A stretch of DNA of 64,000 bases from Beverwykella pulmonaria. Lineage: Eukaryota; Ascomycota; Dothideomycetes; Pleosporales; Melanommataceae. Location of the stretch: assembly GCA_001599595.1 (NCBI GenBank), contig BCHH01000013.1, positions 106,543-170,542 on the forward strand, written 5' to 3'. Both the position numbers and the translations under genes were made by a program. Positions 1 through 12,035 of the stretch are shown here, piece by piece. How positions within the stretch are numbered: the stretch's first letter is position 1; every line of letters begins with the position of its first letter. The notes beneath the pieces were generated by a model, which ran no database searches, was not told where the DNA came from, and saw only the letters and a list, made by a program, of their open reading frames with translations.

Positions 1-2181
1 GAGTCGACCTCGACCTTGCCCGTGCCGAGCAGCAGCTTGACGACGGCTTCGTGCCCGCTCTCGGCAGCATACGACAGCGGCGTCCGGCCGTATCTAGAAT
101 CCTTCGAGTCGACCTCGACTCCGACTATTTGAAGAATCATGTCAACTGATTCCGTAATTCCAAGATACGCTGCTAGATGCAGTCCCGTCATTTGCCTTGG
201 AACTTCTTGACTGTAATTGGAATGCCACAAGTAATCCTTGCGTGCTAGCATTGCTTGGACAGCTGCTTCTACCTTAGTTGGGCATTGCAAAAAGTCAAAG
301 ACTTTCGAGTGCAGACTTGAAGACTGGCGGGCATGATCTCCCCAGTTACGTGCAGCATAGTCGTACAAAGGGTTAAGCAGCAGCCGCTCCTCTAAGGAAG
401 AATCTGTGGGACAAAATCCGCTTCCGAAGACGGTAAATGAGAGGTATGTCACACAGATTGTCGTGATGTCGACTTCCGCAGTTAAGAACCATCGTTCTTG
501 CGTTCGTTCAAAATATTCTTGAGCAGTGTAATGAACCAGACGGATAATACGGCTTTCTTCATCAACAGTGACCAGGCCAGCACATACTGAAACCATATCA
601 TCTATAGATGAAATATTTTCTTCATCTAGTTCTGCTTCACCCACTTCAACGGCAAGAGCGTGCTAAAGTTCTAAAGTAGTCAGTGGCCTTTTTGCGCAGG
701 TAATCCATGATAGAACCTGCTTAGCAAGTTCTTCTTGATCAGACAGCTGCCCTTCAATTCGCTCCATAGCAGCGTTATATGCTGCATTAGAGCCGGCGGG
801 CAACTTTTTCAAGGCAGATCTAACAACTTTGATAGATTTCTTTCCAATCAAGGAATCGAGATGAAGCCGTGCAAGTAAAAACCCAATAAACTTAGTGCAA
901 GATTGACAATAGGTATAGAACGGTACTTACATGCCATCAACTGCTTTGACTATTTCAGTCTTGATTTCTTGTTGTAGATCCAAATGATTTCTGATAAAAG
1001 TTGGTAGATGAGAAATACGACTGTCAACGTATCTCCATACGTCTTGTTCGTTAGCACGGATTTCCAATAATAGATCATGTTTGAATTCCATAATTTCTGG
1101 AATTTTTCTTAATGTTGCAAAAATGTTTATCCCGCACTTGCTCTGGAGGTCAGACAGTCTTGAGAGCACTTGCATTCAGCAGCCACCTTGTTCTTGACAT
1201 TCATCTAGTGCGTCAATAACAACAAAAACTCGCGAATACTCAGCAGCTACTGACTGAAGGACCGTGAAGATATCATCCACAGAGGCCCAAGTCTTCTTAG
1301 CTTTGTACTAGTCATGGAGGGATTTGACGCTTTCTAGCAGAGAAGGTCTGCCCTAAGCCAGCTGCTTGAGTAGACTTGCAAGGAGATCTTCTAAACTTTG
1401 CTCAAATTGTCGCTTGAATTCACAGTAGATGTACGCAACAACAACGTTATTATCATCCTGGAAGCGCGTAGAAAGCTCTTCAACTACAATTAATGTGAGG
1501 ACCGTTTTTCCGGCTCCCGGAATACCCGGGCAAAATAATGTCTGTTTGCTGGTCTCTGTCCAGCTTTTAAATTCCGCTGAATCTAGAAGCCACTGTCCAG
1601 TTCCAGCCTGCCGCTGCTTAAGCAAGTCGTGCTGTTTAGGAAAGTAGTCCACCAGAGTTAGCCAGTCGAGGATCGCCTGCTGTTCTTGATTTTCTAGGTA
1701 TTGCACCAATTTGTTAGTATTGTCTCTTGTCTGCCGTGAAGTGAAGGCATTTAGGAAGGTTATGTTGTCGTTGATGCGGCTCCGAAGGTTGCGGACGTCC
1801 TCTGGTTCCAGAGACAGTCGCTTCCAGACCCGTTTTGCCTTACGGATGATACCTGTTTGTCGTGATTCCAGCTCAGTATACTTGTCCAATGTTCGCTCTA
1901 GCTCAATAAGGACGTTCTGGCAGCCATCGCGGATAGTCTGTAAATCTGAATCCTCTTCAGGGCTGAGGTCTCGTTCTGATGCCGCTACTTGGGCGTCTGA
2001 AAGGACAATCGAGAGACTTCGGACCCTGAATATACGTTAGCAATGACCAGCCCTGCGTCATAGATACTCACACATCTAATGCACCCTTGAATTCGCCAGG
2101 AGCGCCAGCGAAGTCCCTCCTGATCTTGTTAGCTAACAGGATTACAGCTAAAAAGTCTCCAACGCTGAACCCAAAGCTCAT
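1..2181 (-). pseudogene. Relic of an ankyrin-repeat NACHT NLR gene
   Basis: This is a degenerate STAND/NLR gene whose 3' end runs off the window. A start at 2181 gives a short first exon opening MSFGFSVGDFLAV, a GTGAGT intron (2071-2026), then an N-terminal helical domain and a NACHT domain with P-loop GIPGAGKT near 1525. Walker B survives as VFVVIDALDECQ. A second intron (930-883) falls after VDGM but its acceptor reads GG instead of AG. After it come the NACHT-linked winged-helix region and, at 1-110, an ankyrin repeat (TPLSYAAESGHEAVVKLLL). In-frame stops lie at 1353-1355, 1308-1310, 1176-1178 and 663-665. Three are TAG where the family has Gln and one is TGA where it has Arg. The gene cannot make a full-length receptor. 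Its family identity is secure; the exact exon ends are inferred. Confidence 0.85.
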
Positions 2182-2324
2182 TGTAACAAGAGTGCCCGGG
2201 TCTTTTTTAATGAAGAGATGAAAATATTAGGTAGAAAGAAGCCGGTCGGCAGGTGGAATGAACTGTGCCTAGAGCAACTAGGCTGAGCTGAGCCACTGCT
2301 TCGCTGCACACGTCAGCTGGACTA

Positions 2325-3024
2325 ACGTGCCCGTGCACCCAATGCACGGATTCACCCAATGCACGCTCTTTGCTAGGAAAATCAGAAACATTTATGAAGT
2401 TTAAGATAGCCCAACTTCTGAACTAGAATAAATAAGAAAAAACCTCTTATATTAATATTGTATAATATTATAAGAGCTATATTTTTGGTATAAAAAAAGT
2501 TTAAAAGTATTTATCTTTTAATATTTATAAAAAAAATATAAATTTCCAATTCTTTAAAATTACTAGAAATTAAAATCTAGAAAAGAAAGTATATATTACC
2601 TCTAACTTTAGTATTAGAGCCTTTTCAAAATATGTTATATTGGGTGTTTTATATTATCTTTTTAAAAATATTTATTTATATTTCTTAAAAGATAACTTAA
2701 CTATTAACTTAATTCATATATTAGAAAAACTCTAATATTAAAGTTACAGCTAATATATACTTTCTTTTCTAGATTTTAATTTCTAGTAATTTGAAGAATT
2801 GAAAATTTATATTTTTTGGTATAAAAGTTAAAAGATAAATACTTTTAAATTTTTTTTATACAAAAGTTATAGACCTTATAATATTATACAATATTAATAT
2901 AAGAAGTGTTTTCCTATTTATTCTAGTTCAGAAGTTAAGCTATCTTAAACTTCATAAATGTTTCTGATTTTCCTAGCAAAGAGCGTGCATTGGGTGAATC
3001 CGTGCATTGGGTGCACGGGCACGT
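2325..3024. mobile_element. 700-bp A+T-rich inverted-repeat (fold-back MITE-like) element with TA flanks
   Basis: The two halves are reverse complements of each other for roughly 310 bp per arm, about 90% identical by eye. The outer ends read acgtgcccgtgcaccc and its complement. Two copies of a short subrepeat (cacccaatgcacg-like) lie inside each end. Both outer ends are bordered by TA (2323-2324 and 3025-3026), the target duplication of Tc1/mariner/pogo transposons. There is no open frame, and the interior is extremely A+T-rich, consistent with RIP. The same terminal motif recurs at 12036 beside a pogo-type transposase relic, so this is probably a non-autonomous relative of that element. Confidence 0.85.
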
Positions 3025-3122
3025 TAAATCACCCGAAGATTTCCCGGGCGGCAGAAGATCCTCACATTGCGCGTCATTGACTTCTCCGCATCTTCACATT
3101 TGCCCAAATTGTACCCGAGAAC

Positions 3123-3540
3123 ATGGCACCACGCCTAGCATCATCTAAGCACCAGCTGATTGGCGATATGATACTTAGTGGGAAGTTTAAGCAAGCTGAC
3201 ATCGCTCAAGTAGGTGGCTGCACTAAACAACCTTCGTCGGTTTGGGACAACGAAAGCCCCTTCAAACGGCGCCGGACGACGACGACGAATCACCCGTCCC
3301 ATGCTCGAAGCCCTCCGTGAACACTTGGCGGTAAAGCCTGGGCTATGCCAGGACGAGATTGCCGTCTTCTTGTACGATGACTTTGGTATTCTCCTCAGTA
3401 TATCTGGAATCAGCAGGGCCTTAAAAGACATTGGATGGAGCAAGAAAGTTATCCGACATGTAGCCCAAGAGCGTAACGCAGACCTCCGGGATTTCTACCA
3501 GCATAATGTTTCCGAGTTTCATAGGCTGCGCCGCATTTCA
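3123..3540 (+). pseudogene. Tc1-like (IS630 superfamily) transposase, 5' fragment
   Basis: The N-terminal DNA-binding region of a fungal Tc1-like transposase is recognisable in two frames. The first opens with MAPRLASSKHQLIGDMI and covers the first helix-turn-helix. Near 3228 the sequence loses part of the family pattern and shifts frame, then continues as NLRRFGTTKAPSNGAGRRRR and the second helix-turn-helix (DEIAVFLYDDFGILLSISG) up to QERNADLRDFYQHNVSEF. The DDE catalytic domain is absent. Homology stops at about 3525-3540, where an unrelated gene relic begins on the other strand. This is a dead truncated copy. Family assignment is from my knowledge of fungal Tc1 elements. Confidence 0.8.
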
Positions 3541-5046
3541 CGCCTTACCTAATGAATAGGTCGGGATCTTGAGCTGCAGTAATCAGTTCCAGATCAAGCC
3601 TTTATCTCAGTGCTACATCACAAGCTTTTTGGAAGTCCTTTTTCCAATCGTTATCGAGAACATTTGATTGCTGCCATTCGCTGTACATCCTTACAGCAGT
3701 GTCGCGGGGACCCGGAACATCAAGACAAGAATGCTTGAAAATCGTGGGGCTGGAGGGTCGGTGGAATCTAATGAACCAGCAATAGATGGTTGGGAAGGTG
3801 GCAACACGTTCGTGATGTTGATAGGTGGAAGTGGAGTGGCAGCATTGGCTACTACCTTTGGCTGCCTTTCCAGTCGCTGTTGCTCTTCTATCACAAGTTG
3901 CTCGTTTATGTGATCGGGGACATCGTCATGGCTCTGCACTGAATTACCCTACTCTGCCCAGTCGATGAGAGCTTTAAGATGACATGTCCGTAGTTTGTAG
4001 CGCTTCTTGCTAACTGGGTCGAACCAACAATAAGGACCTAGATCGCATGGAGGACCAGGGCATTGGAACAGTGCGTAGATATCTCGCCAGAGAGATGGAT
4101 GGCCGCTGCTCTCTTCCTCTGCATCCAGCTGTGTGGCACGATCAGCGAGCATTCGCTTTGTGGCAGACGAGCCTCGCTTGGTTCCTCGTTTCGTCGTGTT
4201 AGAAGATGGCTGGGAGTCCACGTACTTGAACGATATATTGAGTCTGAGCTACTTACCACTTTGGAACAGTTCTCCCCACTCGACAAGCTGTCTTTCTATT
4301 ACCGACCAGTCAATATTAGTACTATTAAATCGATTGGTAAGGCCCCGTTCGGAGCGATCATTCACAGATGCAACCACTGTGGTATCATCACATCGGATAG
4401 GCCTATTTCGAACTACTTTGCTCTACAGCAACTCATCAAGGCTGGGCTTAAGAAACTCATGCCAGTAAGCAGTAGGCGCCAGCACCAGATCCTGCTCCGT
4501 ATCTCTAGCGATCACTTTCTTGTTTACAAATACCTTCCACTCAATGGAGTAGTGTAGACAAGTTGGCACCTCTTCGTTGTAGGTGTTGCGAGCGTCCCAT
4601 TCATCGAGTCCAAGAAATTGTAACTTTTCAGGTCTTAGCCGTAGCTGACAGGAAGAGCTTTCGGTAGAGACGGCTCGAAGAGATCGGCTCGTACGGTAAG
4701 GGGCGGGAGTTTCAATACCATTCGTGCATGCTTCCATCGCCTGGGACAAAGTGAGATCGTGGTTTAGAGAATCATAGGACATTCTTTGGTTTGTAGAAAG
4801 GAGACAGCTGGTGGGAGAGAAGACAAGCGAGGAACAGCTGGGAAAATTTGAGACGGTCGAGGGGGATTCGCAAGACTCAAGCCAATCAAGGATGCTGCTC
4901 GACTTTTCTGCCTCGAAATGTTCCTCCATATCGGGGTTCTGGAAATGGAGATGGCCGACAGTGAAGTGTTTTGGACTTTGAAATAACGTTTGCGGCTGCG
5001 ATCGGGCTTTCAGCCTTTCAGCCGCGGAACTTCCATTCTTGTGCAA
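3541..5046 (-). pseudogene. Relic of a repeated fungal gene of unknown function, 3' end lost at the transposon junction
   Basis: A long minus-strand reading frame is broken by stops at 4423-4425, 4249-4251, 3949-3951, 3602-3604 and 3545-3547, plus a frameshift near 3725. Surviving segments include DTEQDLVLAPTAYWHEFLKP, a cysteine motif CPGPPCDLGPYCW, the segment LQ/VQSHDDVPD and a C-terminal EWQQSNVLDN. I recall these as a widespread hypothetical protein family in ascomycete genomes, with no known function. Against that remembered family, at least three of the five stops (3949, 3602, 3545) stand where it has Gln. The first Met of the family frame is probably MSYDSLNHD near 4780; sequence upstream to 5046 is open but may be leader. 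The 3' end stops against the Tc1-like fragment. No function can be assigned. Confidence 0.65.
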
Positions 5047-6277
5047 CTATCCGCGGCTCTGCATGGTAGAATTTTGCGAGGAAGGAGAAATAGCCAATGA
5101 TAAGATGATCCGACTGAAAGCCACGTTCCTGTGGCCGTGCACGGTGAAGTCTTTGGTGGACCATCTAAGGCCAAGCGCGCTGTCCAAGGACCCTGAAATA
5201 CAACAGAAACCCAGCTCGAGGACGAGTCGATAAAATGCCAACTCGCCTTGGCGCTAATTCCTGCTCTGTGAAAGCGTGTGTATTTGGAAAAGACGAAGCT
5301 GATTTTGCAAGTCTCTGTACAAAGGAAACTCACATGTGTTATTATGGTTTGGCTTGCGCAGTACTTTAGCAGTAAATTATTTGACATCAGGGTGGCTATT
5401 CGTCGTATAGCACGGATGCCAAATACCTCGTGCCTTACGCCCCAATCAGGACCTCACTGTTTATGGGCAATGGGCCTTAAGCCGTCGAACCACGCCGTAG
5501 TTGTTGGTTTGATATATATTAGGCACGTCCAAGTAGCGAGCGAGGAAGCTTGGTCGACACTGCACAGCGTTTCTACCACACCTTTTTACTTACGTTGGGA
5601 AAGCCAGCCGATTCAAGCTAAGAATCATACGAATCATATTGGCTCTATGTCATCCTACTATATTTGCTAGCCTGTGCTATGCTGAGGGAGCAGTATGTCT
5701 GATAGGAAATGTGCGGTTGCCATGGAATGGAACTTAGATCAGGCACTACGCATCAGAATTAGCTGAGCATGTCTTTGAAACCCTACAAGCACCGTGTTTG
5801 TATGACTTAAGCCAAACAGGGCGACAATTGCATGTCCCTTAGGCCTGCATCCCAACCAAACATGGGCATTCAGACCTATATTTCTGCCCCAGATGTTGGT
5901 GTCCACATTTGCAGTGCCAACAATGGATTGTAGTCCCAGATCCACATCAACCTTACATTTATGCCCTCTTGGGTGCCTACCCAGATTGAAACGGGGGGGA
6001 TCCGGATCAACTTCCCAACTAAACCCTCCCGTATCCGCCAGCACGCCTTTCGCAGTAAAACCACGGGGAGAAAAATCATACACATATGTATCATATAATC
6101 CATTACTACAGCGATCTATGTCCAATTTACCGGGTATCGCTTACACCTACTTTCTATACACCCCCCCATCCATCATGACAATGCTAATGCCAATGCCAAT
6201 GCCAATATCAACAAAAAGGAAGTGCTAAAACGCCCGTGCAATGCTAATCCCTTCCCATCCTATCTGTCCATTTTCTA
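5047..6277. other. Non-coding spacer
   Basis: I see only short overlapping frames without family features. It contains the 3' flank of the S41 peptidase gene and the small ATGCCA repeat listed separately. Confidence 0.5.
6180..6208. repeat. Short ATGCCA-type microsatellite
   Basis: A 6-bp unit (atgcca/atgcta) is repeated about four times in tandem, downstream of the peptidase stop codon. Confidence 0.7.
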
Positions 6278-8681
6278 TCATATTAAGCTAGTTCCAAGTA
6301 GCATTGAACTCAATACCACACCACCGCACACCAGCACCGCAGTCCACCCGCTGCTCGGTCGTCCCATTGAAGACGCGGCGGCCTTGGACGGACTTGGCGT
6401 CGACGTCCCGCTCGCCGCATTTCCATCACCGCCTCCAGATGGAGACGTCGGGCTGGGATTTCCTTGGCCTTGGCCCTGCTGCGCCTCCTTACTTGTAACT
6501 GAACCGGACACACACGCGCTCTCATCTAAACCCCCGTCTTTACCAAATGCCACCTCGGCAACCTTACTCCACGTCTCGGTAACATTAAGATAGAACGTCG
6601 GCTGATACCAAATTCGGCAACTCGCACTATCATTGAGAAACTGCGTCGGTACACCATCTTTCTCTAACCCCTTCCTTATATTATCCTGAAAATTGATGAC
6701 CGCCGAATTCGCATTAATGGCAAACTTCTGCGGGAGGAAAGTAGCCCAATCATTCGCCTCGGTCGTCGACGTGGAGAATTTCTGCGCGATCCACAGGCCG
6801 ACGGATTGGAGGTACTTAGCTTCCAGCACCATGGAACCTTTCGTGCCGCCGACGGCTTGCATGGGCCCGGTGGAGGGAAGGCCGCCGATGGCAATGGTTT
6901 TCACGCCAGATTGTTGCACCATGAGCTCGGTGAAGAGAGAGCAGGTCGAGGCGCAGATGCCGTCGGTGAAAATGACAATGTCGGACGCATTGAAGGGGTC
7001 GGTTTTGTTGGTGGGTCGGTTTCCGTAGCCAGTGGGGGTTATGCCGACGGAGTATAAATCTGAGGACGTAGTCAGGGGATCCGAGAGATTGTACCGGAGC
7101 AGATTGGTGAAGTTGTCATTGTTAAATACGGCAGGGCCGTACATGTCATTCCAGTCAGTGAACGCATTGAGGTTCTCGTCGAGGTACGAGTGGTAATTAA
7201 AAGGGGAGGTGTAGACGTTGCCGGTTGTGGGGGAGAACGAAAGGCTGCTGAGTTTGGAGCCGAAGAGGTTGGCGGCTTGTCCGCCGCGGTACCGGGACAT
7301 CAACTGTGGGACTTGAGAGGGGAAGAATTGGAGGTACATATCGTAGCCCAGGAGGATCTTGCCGCCGCCGTTGGTGCGGACGTCGATGATATGCTTGACG
7401 ACGTTGCGATTCTTCGCTTCGGATATGTATTTCTGGATGGTTTGTTGGAAGGATCGGGCGTCGGCATTGTTGTCTGAGTTGAAGGTTTGGCACATGAGGA
7501 CGCCGACGGTTCCTGCGCTCGTCTCGATGAAGAAACCGGCAAGGTTTACGTTGGAGGGGTGCTCAACGACCGGAACGGGGTACATCTCTGGCACGGACCG
7601 GCGGCTCAGCTCAACCTCTCGGACGTGTTCCAGATTCTGGGGAAGTCTATTGGGGTCCCTCGTCTTGAGCTTCGAGCTGCTTGTTGGCGAGATGAAGACG
7701 TTGTAGAAAGAATTGCCGTCAGTGACTCTCCGCCACGACCTGTAGTCCATGACAACTGCCTGGTTGGTAAAAGTTTGCGAGCTTCCATTCTCATACGTGA
7801 TATCAAGGGACGGCCCCGGGTAGAAGCGTGGATTTAGGAAGTATCCAAACGACTCTGCTGGCTGCATATAAAACATGGCGTTGTATCTCGTATCCGCGTC
7901 GTGGTAAGCGTTGACCTCACTTTCATCCTTGAGAAACTGCAGAGCGTCCTTTCCGCCAATCGTTGAGACGGCAGAGCGGTTCGTTCCCGTGCTGTTGAAA
8001 TCCGAGAGTGCCCAAACCTTGGGTGTCTCGGTGCCATCACTCGACGCCGATATCAGCGCAACCCCTCTTTGTCTCCGCCACCTGAACACGCCGCTGAATG
8101 CCATGCCCTCAAACGAGGTATGTCCATCGTGCGCCTTGGTGATCAGCGCGGCAATGTCAGCCTCGAAATCGAATTCGTTCTTATAGCTTCCGTTCCCGAC
8201 TTTCGTGTTGATGTCGTCCAGTCCGCCCTGGATATCTACGGCCTCGTTTCCATAACCCGCGGGAGGGTTCTTTAGGTATGCGAGTGTGGATTGGAATTCC
8301 ATGAGTTGTTTCACCGACATGACGGTGGCGGATGCGGCTGTGGAGTCGATTGGGACGCTCTGGAGGCAAGCGTATGCGAGCTGTACATTGCGTCAGCGTA
8401 CACGCTCACTCTTCGGCCCAGAATGCCCTCTCCAGTCTCCTATAGCACCATGCCCGGTGCAAGATATGGATATATTCCTAACTCACCTCGGCGTCTATAC
8501 TCGGATTGACCAACCCACTCGCCGCGACCAATTGAGAAACCTGTGCACACGCATTGCCCGTGCCGACCGGCACTGACGGTCCCGTCGCCGTAGCGGCCGC
8601 GCCTGTTGTGCCGAAGGCGAAAGACTGTGCTTGTGCCGTGGCGGCCGTTACTAGTGCCGGAAGCACTGCAAAGGACCTCAT
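6278..8681 (-). CDS. Secreted S41 family (CPAF/tail-specific-like) peptidase, probable GPI anchor
   Basis: Two exons (8681-8487 and 8380-6278) joined across a 106-bp GTGAGT intron encode about 765 residues. The start gives a clear signal peptide (MRSFAVLPALVTAATAQA). The mature N-terminus is Ser/Thr/Gly-rich with a CAQVSQL segment. The C-terminal half carries the S41 catalytic region, with DVRTNGGG upstream and DGICASTCSLFTELMV around the presumed nucleophile Ser. The C-terminus is a Gly/Ser/Pro-rich linker followed by a hydrophobic tail ending GGVVLSSMLLGTSLI, which looks like a GPI-attachment signal. S41 peptidases are serine endopeptidases; related fungal proteins are extracellular or wall-bound. 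The substrate is unknown. Some secondary-metabolite clusters carry S41-type genes, but no other cluster genes are adjacent. Confidence 0.88.
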
Positions 8682-10899
8682 AATGAGGGATATGAGGGAG
8701 GCCGTTCGGCCTCTGAAGCGTCTGTCAAAGGCTCAATACTATTTGTTTTCGTGCCGAGCGAGAGTGAAAGGAGACGTGTGTATACGAGCTCGCTGCTTGA
8801 CGTGTCGAGGTAGGCGATAATATCCAAATTAAGAGCAGGCTGGATAGGCAAGGCTTGCTTTCTCCCAGGTTTTTTCAGCTGCTTCGCGAATTCTCGTCAA
8901 CGATGAGAAAACTCCTGATCTTGATGGACCAATTCCTTCTCTTTTTCCAATAATGCACGTCTTAAAAGACAAAAGCTGAATGCCTCAGGTGAAGGCGGGG
9001 CGTGCCCGTCTTATTACCCCCTCCCCAGTCGTCCCAAATTTCTGCCGGCTCGTATAAGGACCTGCGGCGTGCATAAGGCAAAGCACCGCACGCACTGCCC
9101 ATCCGCTTTGGGATTCATTTGGAGATGGTGGCCAATGAGGGAGAAAGCCAATGTCCCGTTTTGAAACAGGGCTAACGCTTGGACGCATTTGTGGAGGTGC
9201 CTAGATGCACAAAGCGGCTGGTGGCGAGGGGGGTGCGATGTTCGTTCGTTCCGCCGGTTTTTGAGACTGGGAGTATCCTTCTATCGAGTCGTCCTTCTTC
9301 CGTCTTGTCGACTCCATCCCCATCTGTCCTCGCACACATGGTGAACTTGTCGCCGCTGTACTCCCCTTCCTCCCACGGCAACCCAAAAATAGCGTGCAGC
9401 AGTGACAAGCTGCCAAAGCGAGCCGCCAAGCCCACTACTCCCGCCCCGGTGCCGCAACCCGCCGTGCCGCACGTGCCGGCTTGTTTGGCGGACTCAGCCA
9501 CGCAAAGTGGAGAGCGAGGACGCCGCACTTGCAGTGCTTCGTTCCGGCACGGACTTGGGGATTGGGGTTCGAGGGTCATGTTTGAGGAGGTGCTGGAATT
9601 GGAGGACGCGGACTATGCGGCGGAGATGCCTGTCATCCAATGGTGAGATGGTTTGCAATGCTTGCAACATCCAACTGACACTTAGGTTTGTTGGCGTTGG
9701 TGTCGATGCAGCAAACAAAACATAATTATCCAAACAAAGAAAAAACTGTGCCAGCTAACAACGTCCTACGCCTCAGCTGGCCCCTTTCATCCAGCCTCGC
9801 CTTCGCTCGCCTCCTCTCGCCTCTCCTCGCCTCGAACCAACACTCTCAGCAACACTGCATTCTGCTCTTCTTATCTCCTGTCATACACCGACGCGCCCTG
9901 TCCGCCTTATTCCGGACTTTGACGCCCACTTCCCTTCGCAGGAGCGGTCCTGAAACAGGGAAGCCAAGCCTCGGAGAATTATTGAAAGTGCGGAAGGAAT
10001 GCAGGGCACAACGGTGGAAAAGGAAAGTCCCAAAGCCCTTGAATCCTCCGTGTCCGGTGATCGTCGGTCAAGTCTCGCGCGGGCAGGAATAGATTGAGAG
10101 AGTGAAGCACGTGACCGGAGGACATCCCTTTTCTCTCAATATGTGCAAAACGATTTTTTTTCTTGTCAATTTCTTCCTTGCTATGAAGCTGCCTATTCCA
10201 ATTTATACATTACTAGTACAGGAACAGGACACGACGATGCTGTACAGCACTACTAGCAAGTTTGCTACATTTGCGGCCAAAAATGGCTCAATTCTCTTCC
10301 ACACCGACAAGTGCTTTACAGCAAAACAAAAAATCTCCGCAGCTGTTTTCTTCCCAATCAAGTCAGGCCACCTCTTCGTAGCGACCTAGCCCGATTTTTC
10401 AGCGGCCATCATCCCTCCACACTGGTACTGTAGTTCTTGTACGAAACCGTCCACGCAAAACTTTGCATTGTCATAGTCTTCTTCTGGATTCTGTCGTCAA
10501 GGGCTGATCCGCTTCCGAAGCCCTCCCATGCATATTCTGCAGTCACGTCAGCCCATAAACGACTCTCTCTTCCCACGCACCTTGTCCACAACATCAACGA
10601 CATGAAACAAAAGTTGTGGGATTGCATCCGTGCGGAGGTGATGACCATGAGGAGAGAACCAAAGTCAGTTCAGCTCAATAACGTCGGAGTTTTGGTCAAT
10701 GGGCGTGTTCTAAACTGTCCTCCCTGCGCCCATATCAGCGTATCCATAAATTTGTCTTTTTGATCAGTGAAAGAGTTACTATCAAACCTCAGGTGCCTTA
10801 AACACAGTTCTAATTAAATCCCGTTGGTTCGTAGATACCTTCTAGATCGGGGTGTACACACACTAATATTAGAGATACAAGGAAGAGAGTAGGAGACGT
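8682..10899. other. Spacer upstream of the S41 peptidase gene
   Basis: About 2.2 kb with several overlapping frames of 80-155 codons on both strands. None has a recognisable domain or convincing splice structure. It must include the promoter of the peptidase gene. I see no gene here. Confidence 0.45.
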
Positions 10900-12005
10900 A
10901 TTATTTTGACAGCCTTCTCGTGCTTGTCGACCAACTGCTAGAATTTTGTCTGGTCGCAAGATTTCGCCGTCTCCCTCCCAGTCGACCCTGGGCTGTCATT
11001 AGGGCCGGGGCCATTGGCAGAGCCGGCTCTAGGGCAATTGCCGAAGTGCGTGTAGGCCTCGCAGGTACGGGAATACCGGTTAACTAAATCGGCCCGGCCC
11101 GACTGCGTATTCTTTGACGAAGAAGACGTTGGCGCCGCGGTCGATGCCCTGTGGCGCCGCGTTTGGCGTTATCTTCCAGAAGAAGGCGCTGCCACTCCTA
11201 GGGAGATTCCACCGTTGACCCACACCTTTTTAGTGCCGCCACTGTGCTTTTCGAAGAATATAGGGTCTATACAGCCGTGACCGTCGATCTGAAAGGGAAG
11301 TTCAACATTAGATCCGAGAAAAAGGAAGGAAGAAAAACGGTCCACTCACATCCGCCCACTACTATTCCCCCGGTCGTACCTTTCTTCACTCATCTTGACC
11401 GGCCTCCACCATCTGCCTTGGTGCCTCGCTGGTTGATGTATACCTGCGTGTGGTCATCGGGCCACAAGTACACCACGTCGGCTCTGAAATTCCCGTTTAT
11501 ATCAACAACCTGGATACAGGCTTTTGGTGGAGAGCCTAGGGGAGTGAACGTCGGCGCGCCGCCAACCTAGTAGAAATCAGTCTTGACGTTGAACATAGCT
11601 TATAGCAACACCTACCATGGGTTCGCAGTAACCTTTTTGCTCTGCCGTGAGCGCCCAACCTTGCACGTCATTGTAGAAGCAGTATAACTTGCCTGGCCCG
11701 TCGAGATTGCATCGATCTAGCCGGGCGTTTTTCATCAATGTCGCCTATGCGGATGCTCTCTTGCGGCGCCCTAGGTGCTGCGACTTTGATCTGACAAATA
11801 AACTTGAATGTTGGTGAATTCCCGCCCAGATGAATCGACTCCGGCATAGCTCCATCCTTTGTACCACACGAGTTAAAATTGACCCAAGGGCACTTTTATT
11901 TTGACTAAGTGATACTTATAGGGTAATTCAAGCAGATGAAATCGACTCAACCGTCACCGTTGAAATCGACCCAGCGCACCCCACAGCTGTTGCAATTACT
12001 AGTCA
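10900..12005 (-). pseudogene. Relic of a VCBS/FG-GAP repeat (beta-propeller) protein, C-terminal part
   Basis: Minus-strand translation in several frames shows the calcium-binding propeller signature DxNxDxxxD. Examples are CGVRWVDFNGDG near 11960, IGDIDGNGRLDRCNLDGPG-like sequence near 11740, and VVDINGNFRADVVYLWPDDH near 11480, followed by VYINQRGTKADGGG. A TGA at 11947-11949 interrupts the first blade where Arg or similar is expected, and frameshifts separate the blades. In fungi such blades commonly follow an SGNH esterase domain in large secreted proteins. The 5' side ends where the transposon terminus begins at 12036. The 3' limit is approximate. The coding function is lost. Confidence 0.7.
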
Positions 12006-12035
12006 ACATCAAGCTTACCGTGTCCATGCGCGTTA

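Noticed and set aside
9179..9646. 155-codon plus-strand frame
   Set aside because: Composition looks like random GC-rich sequence, with no domain and competing frames on both strands.
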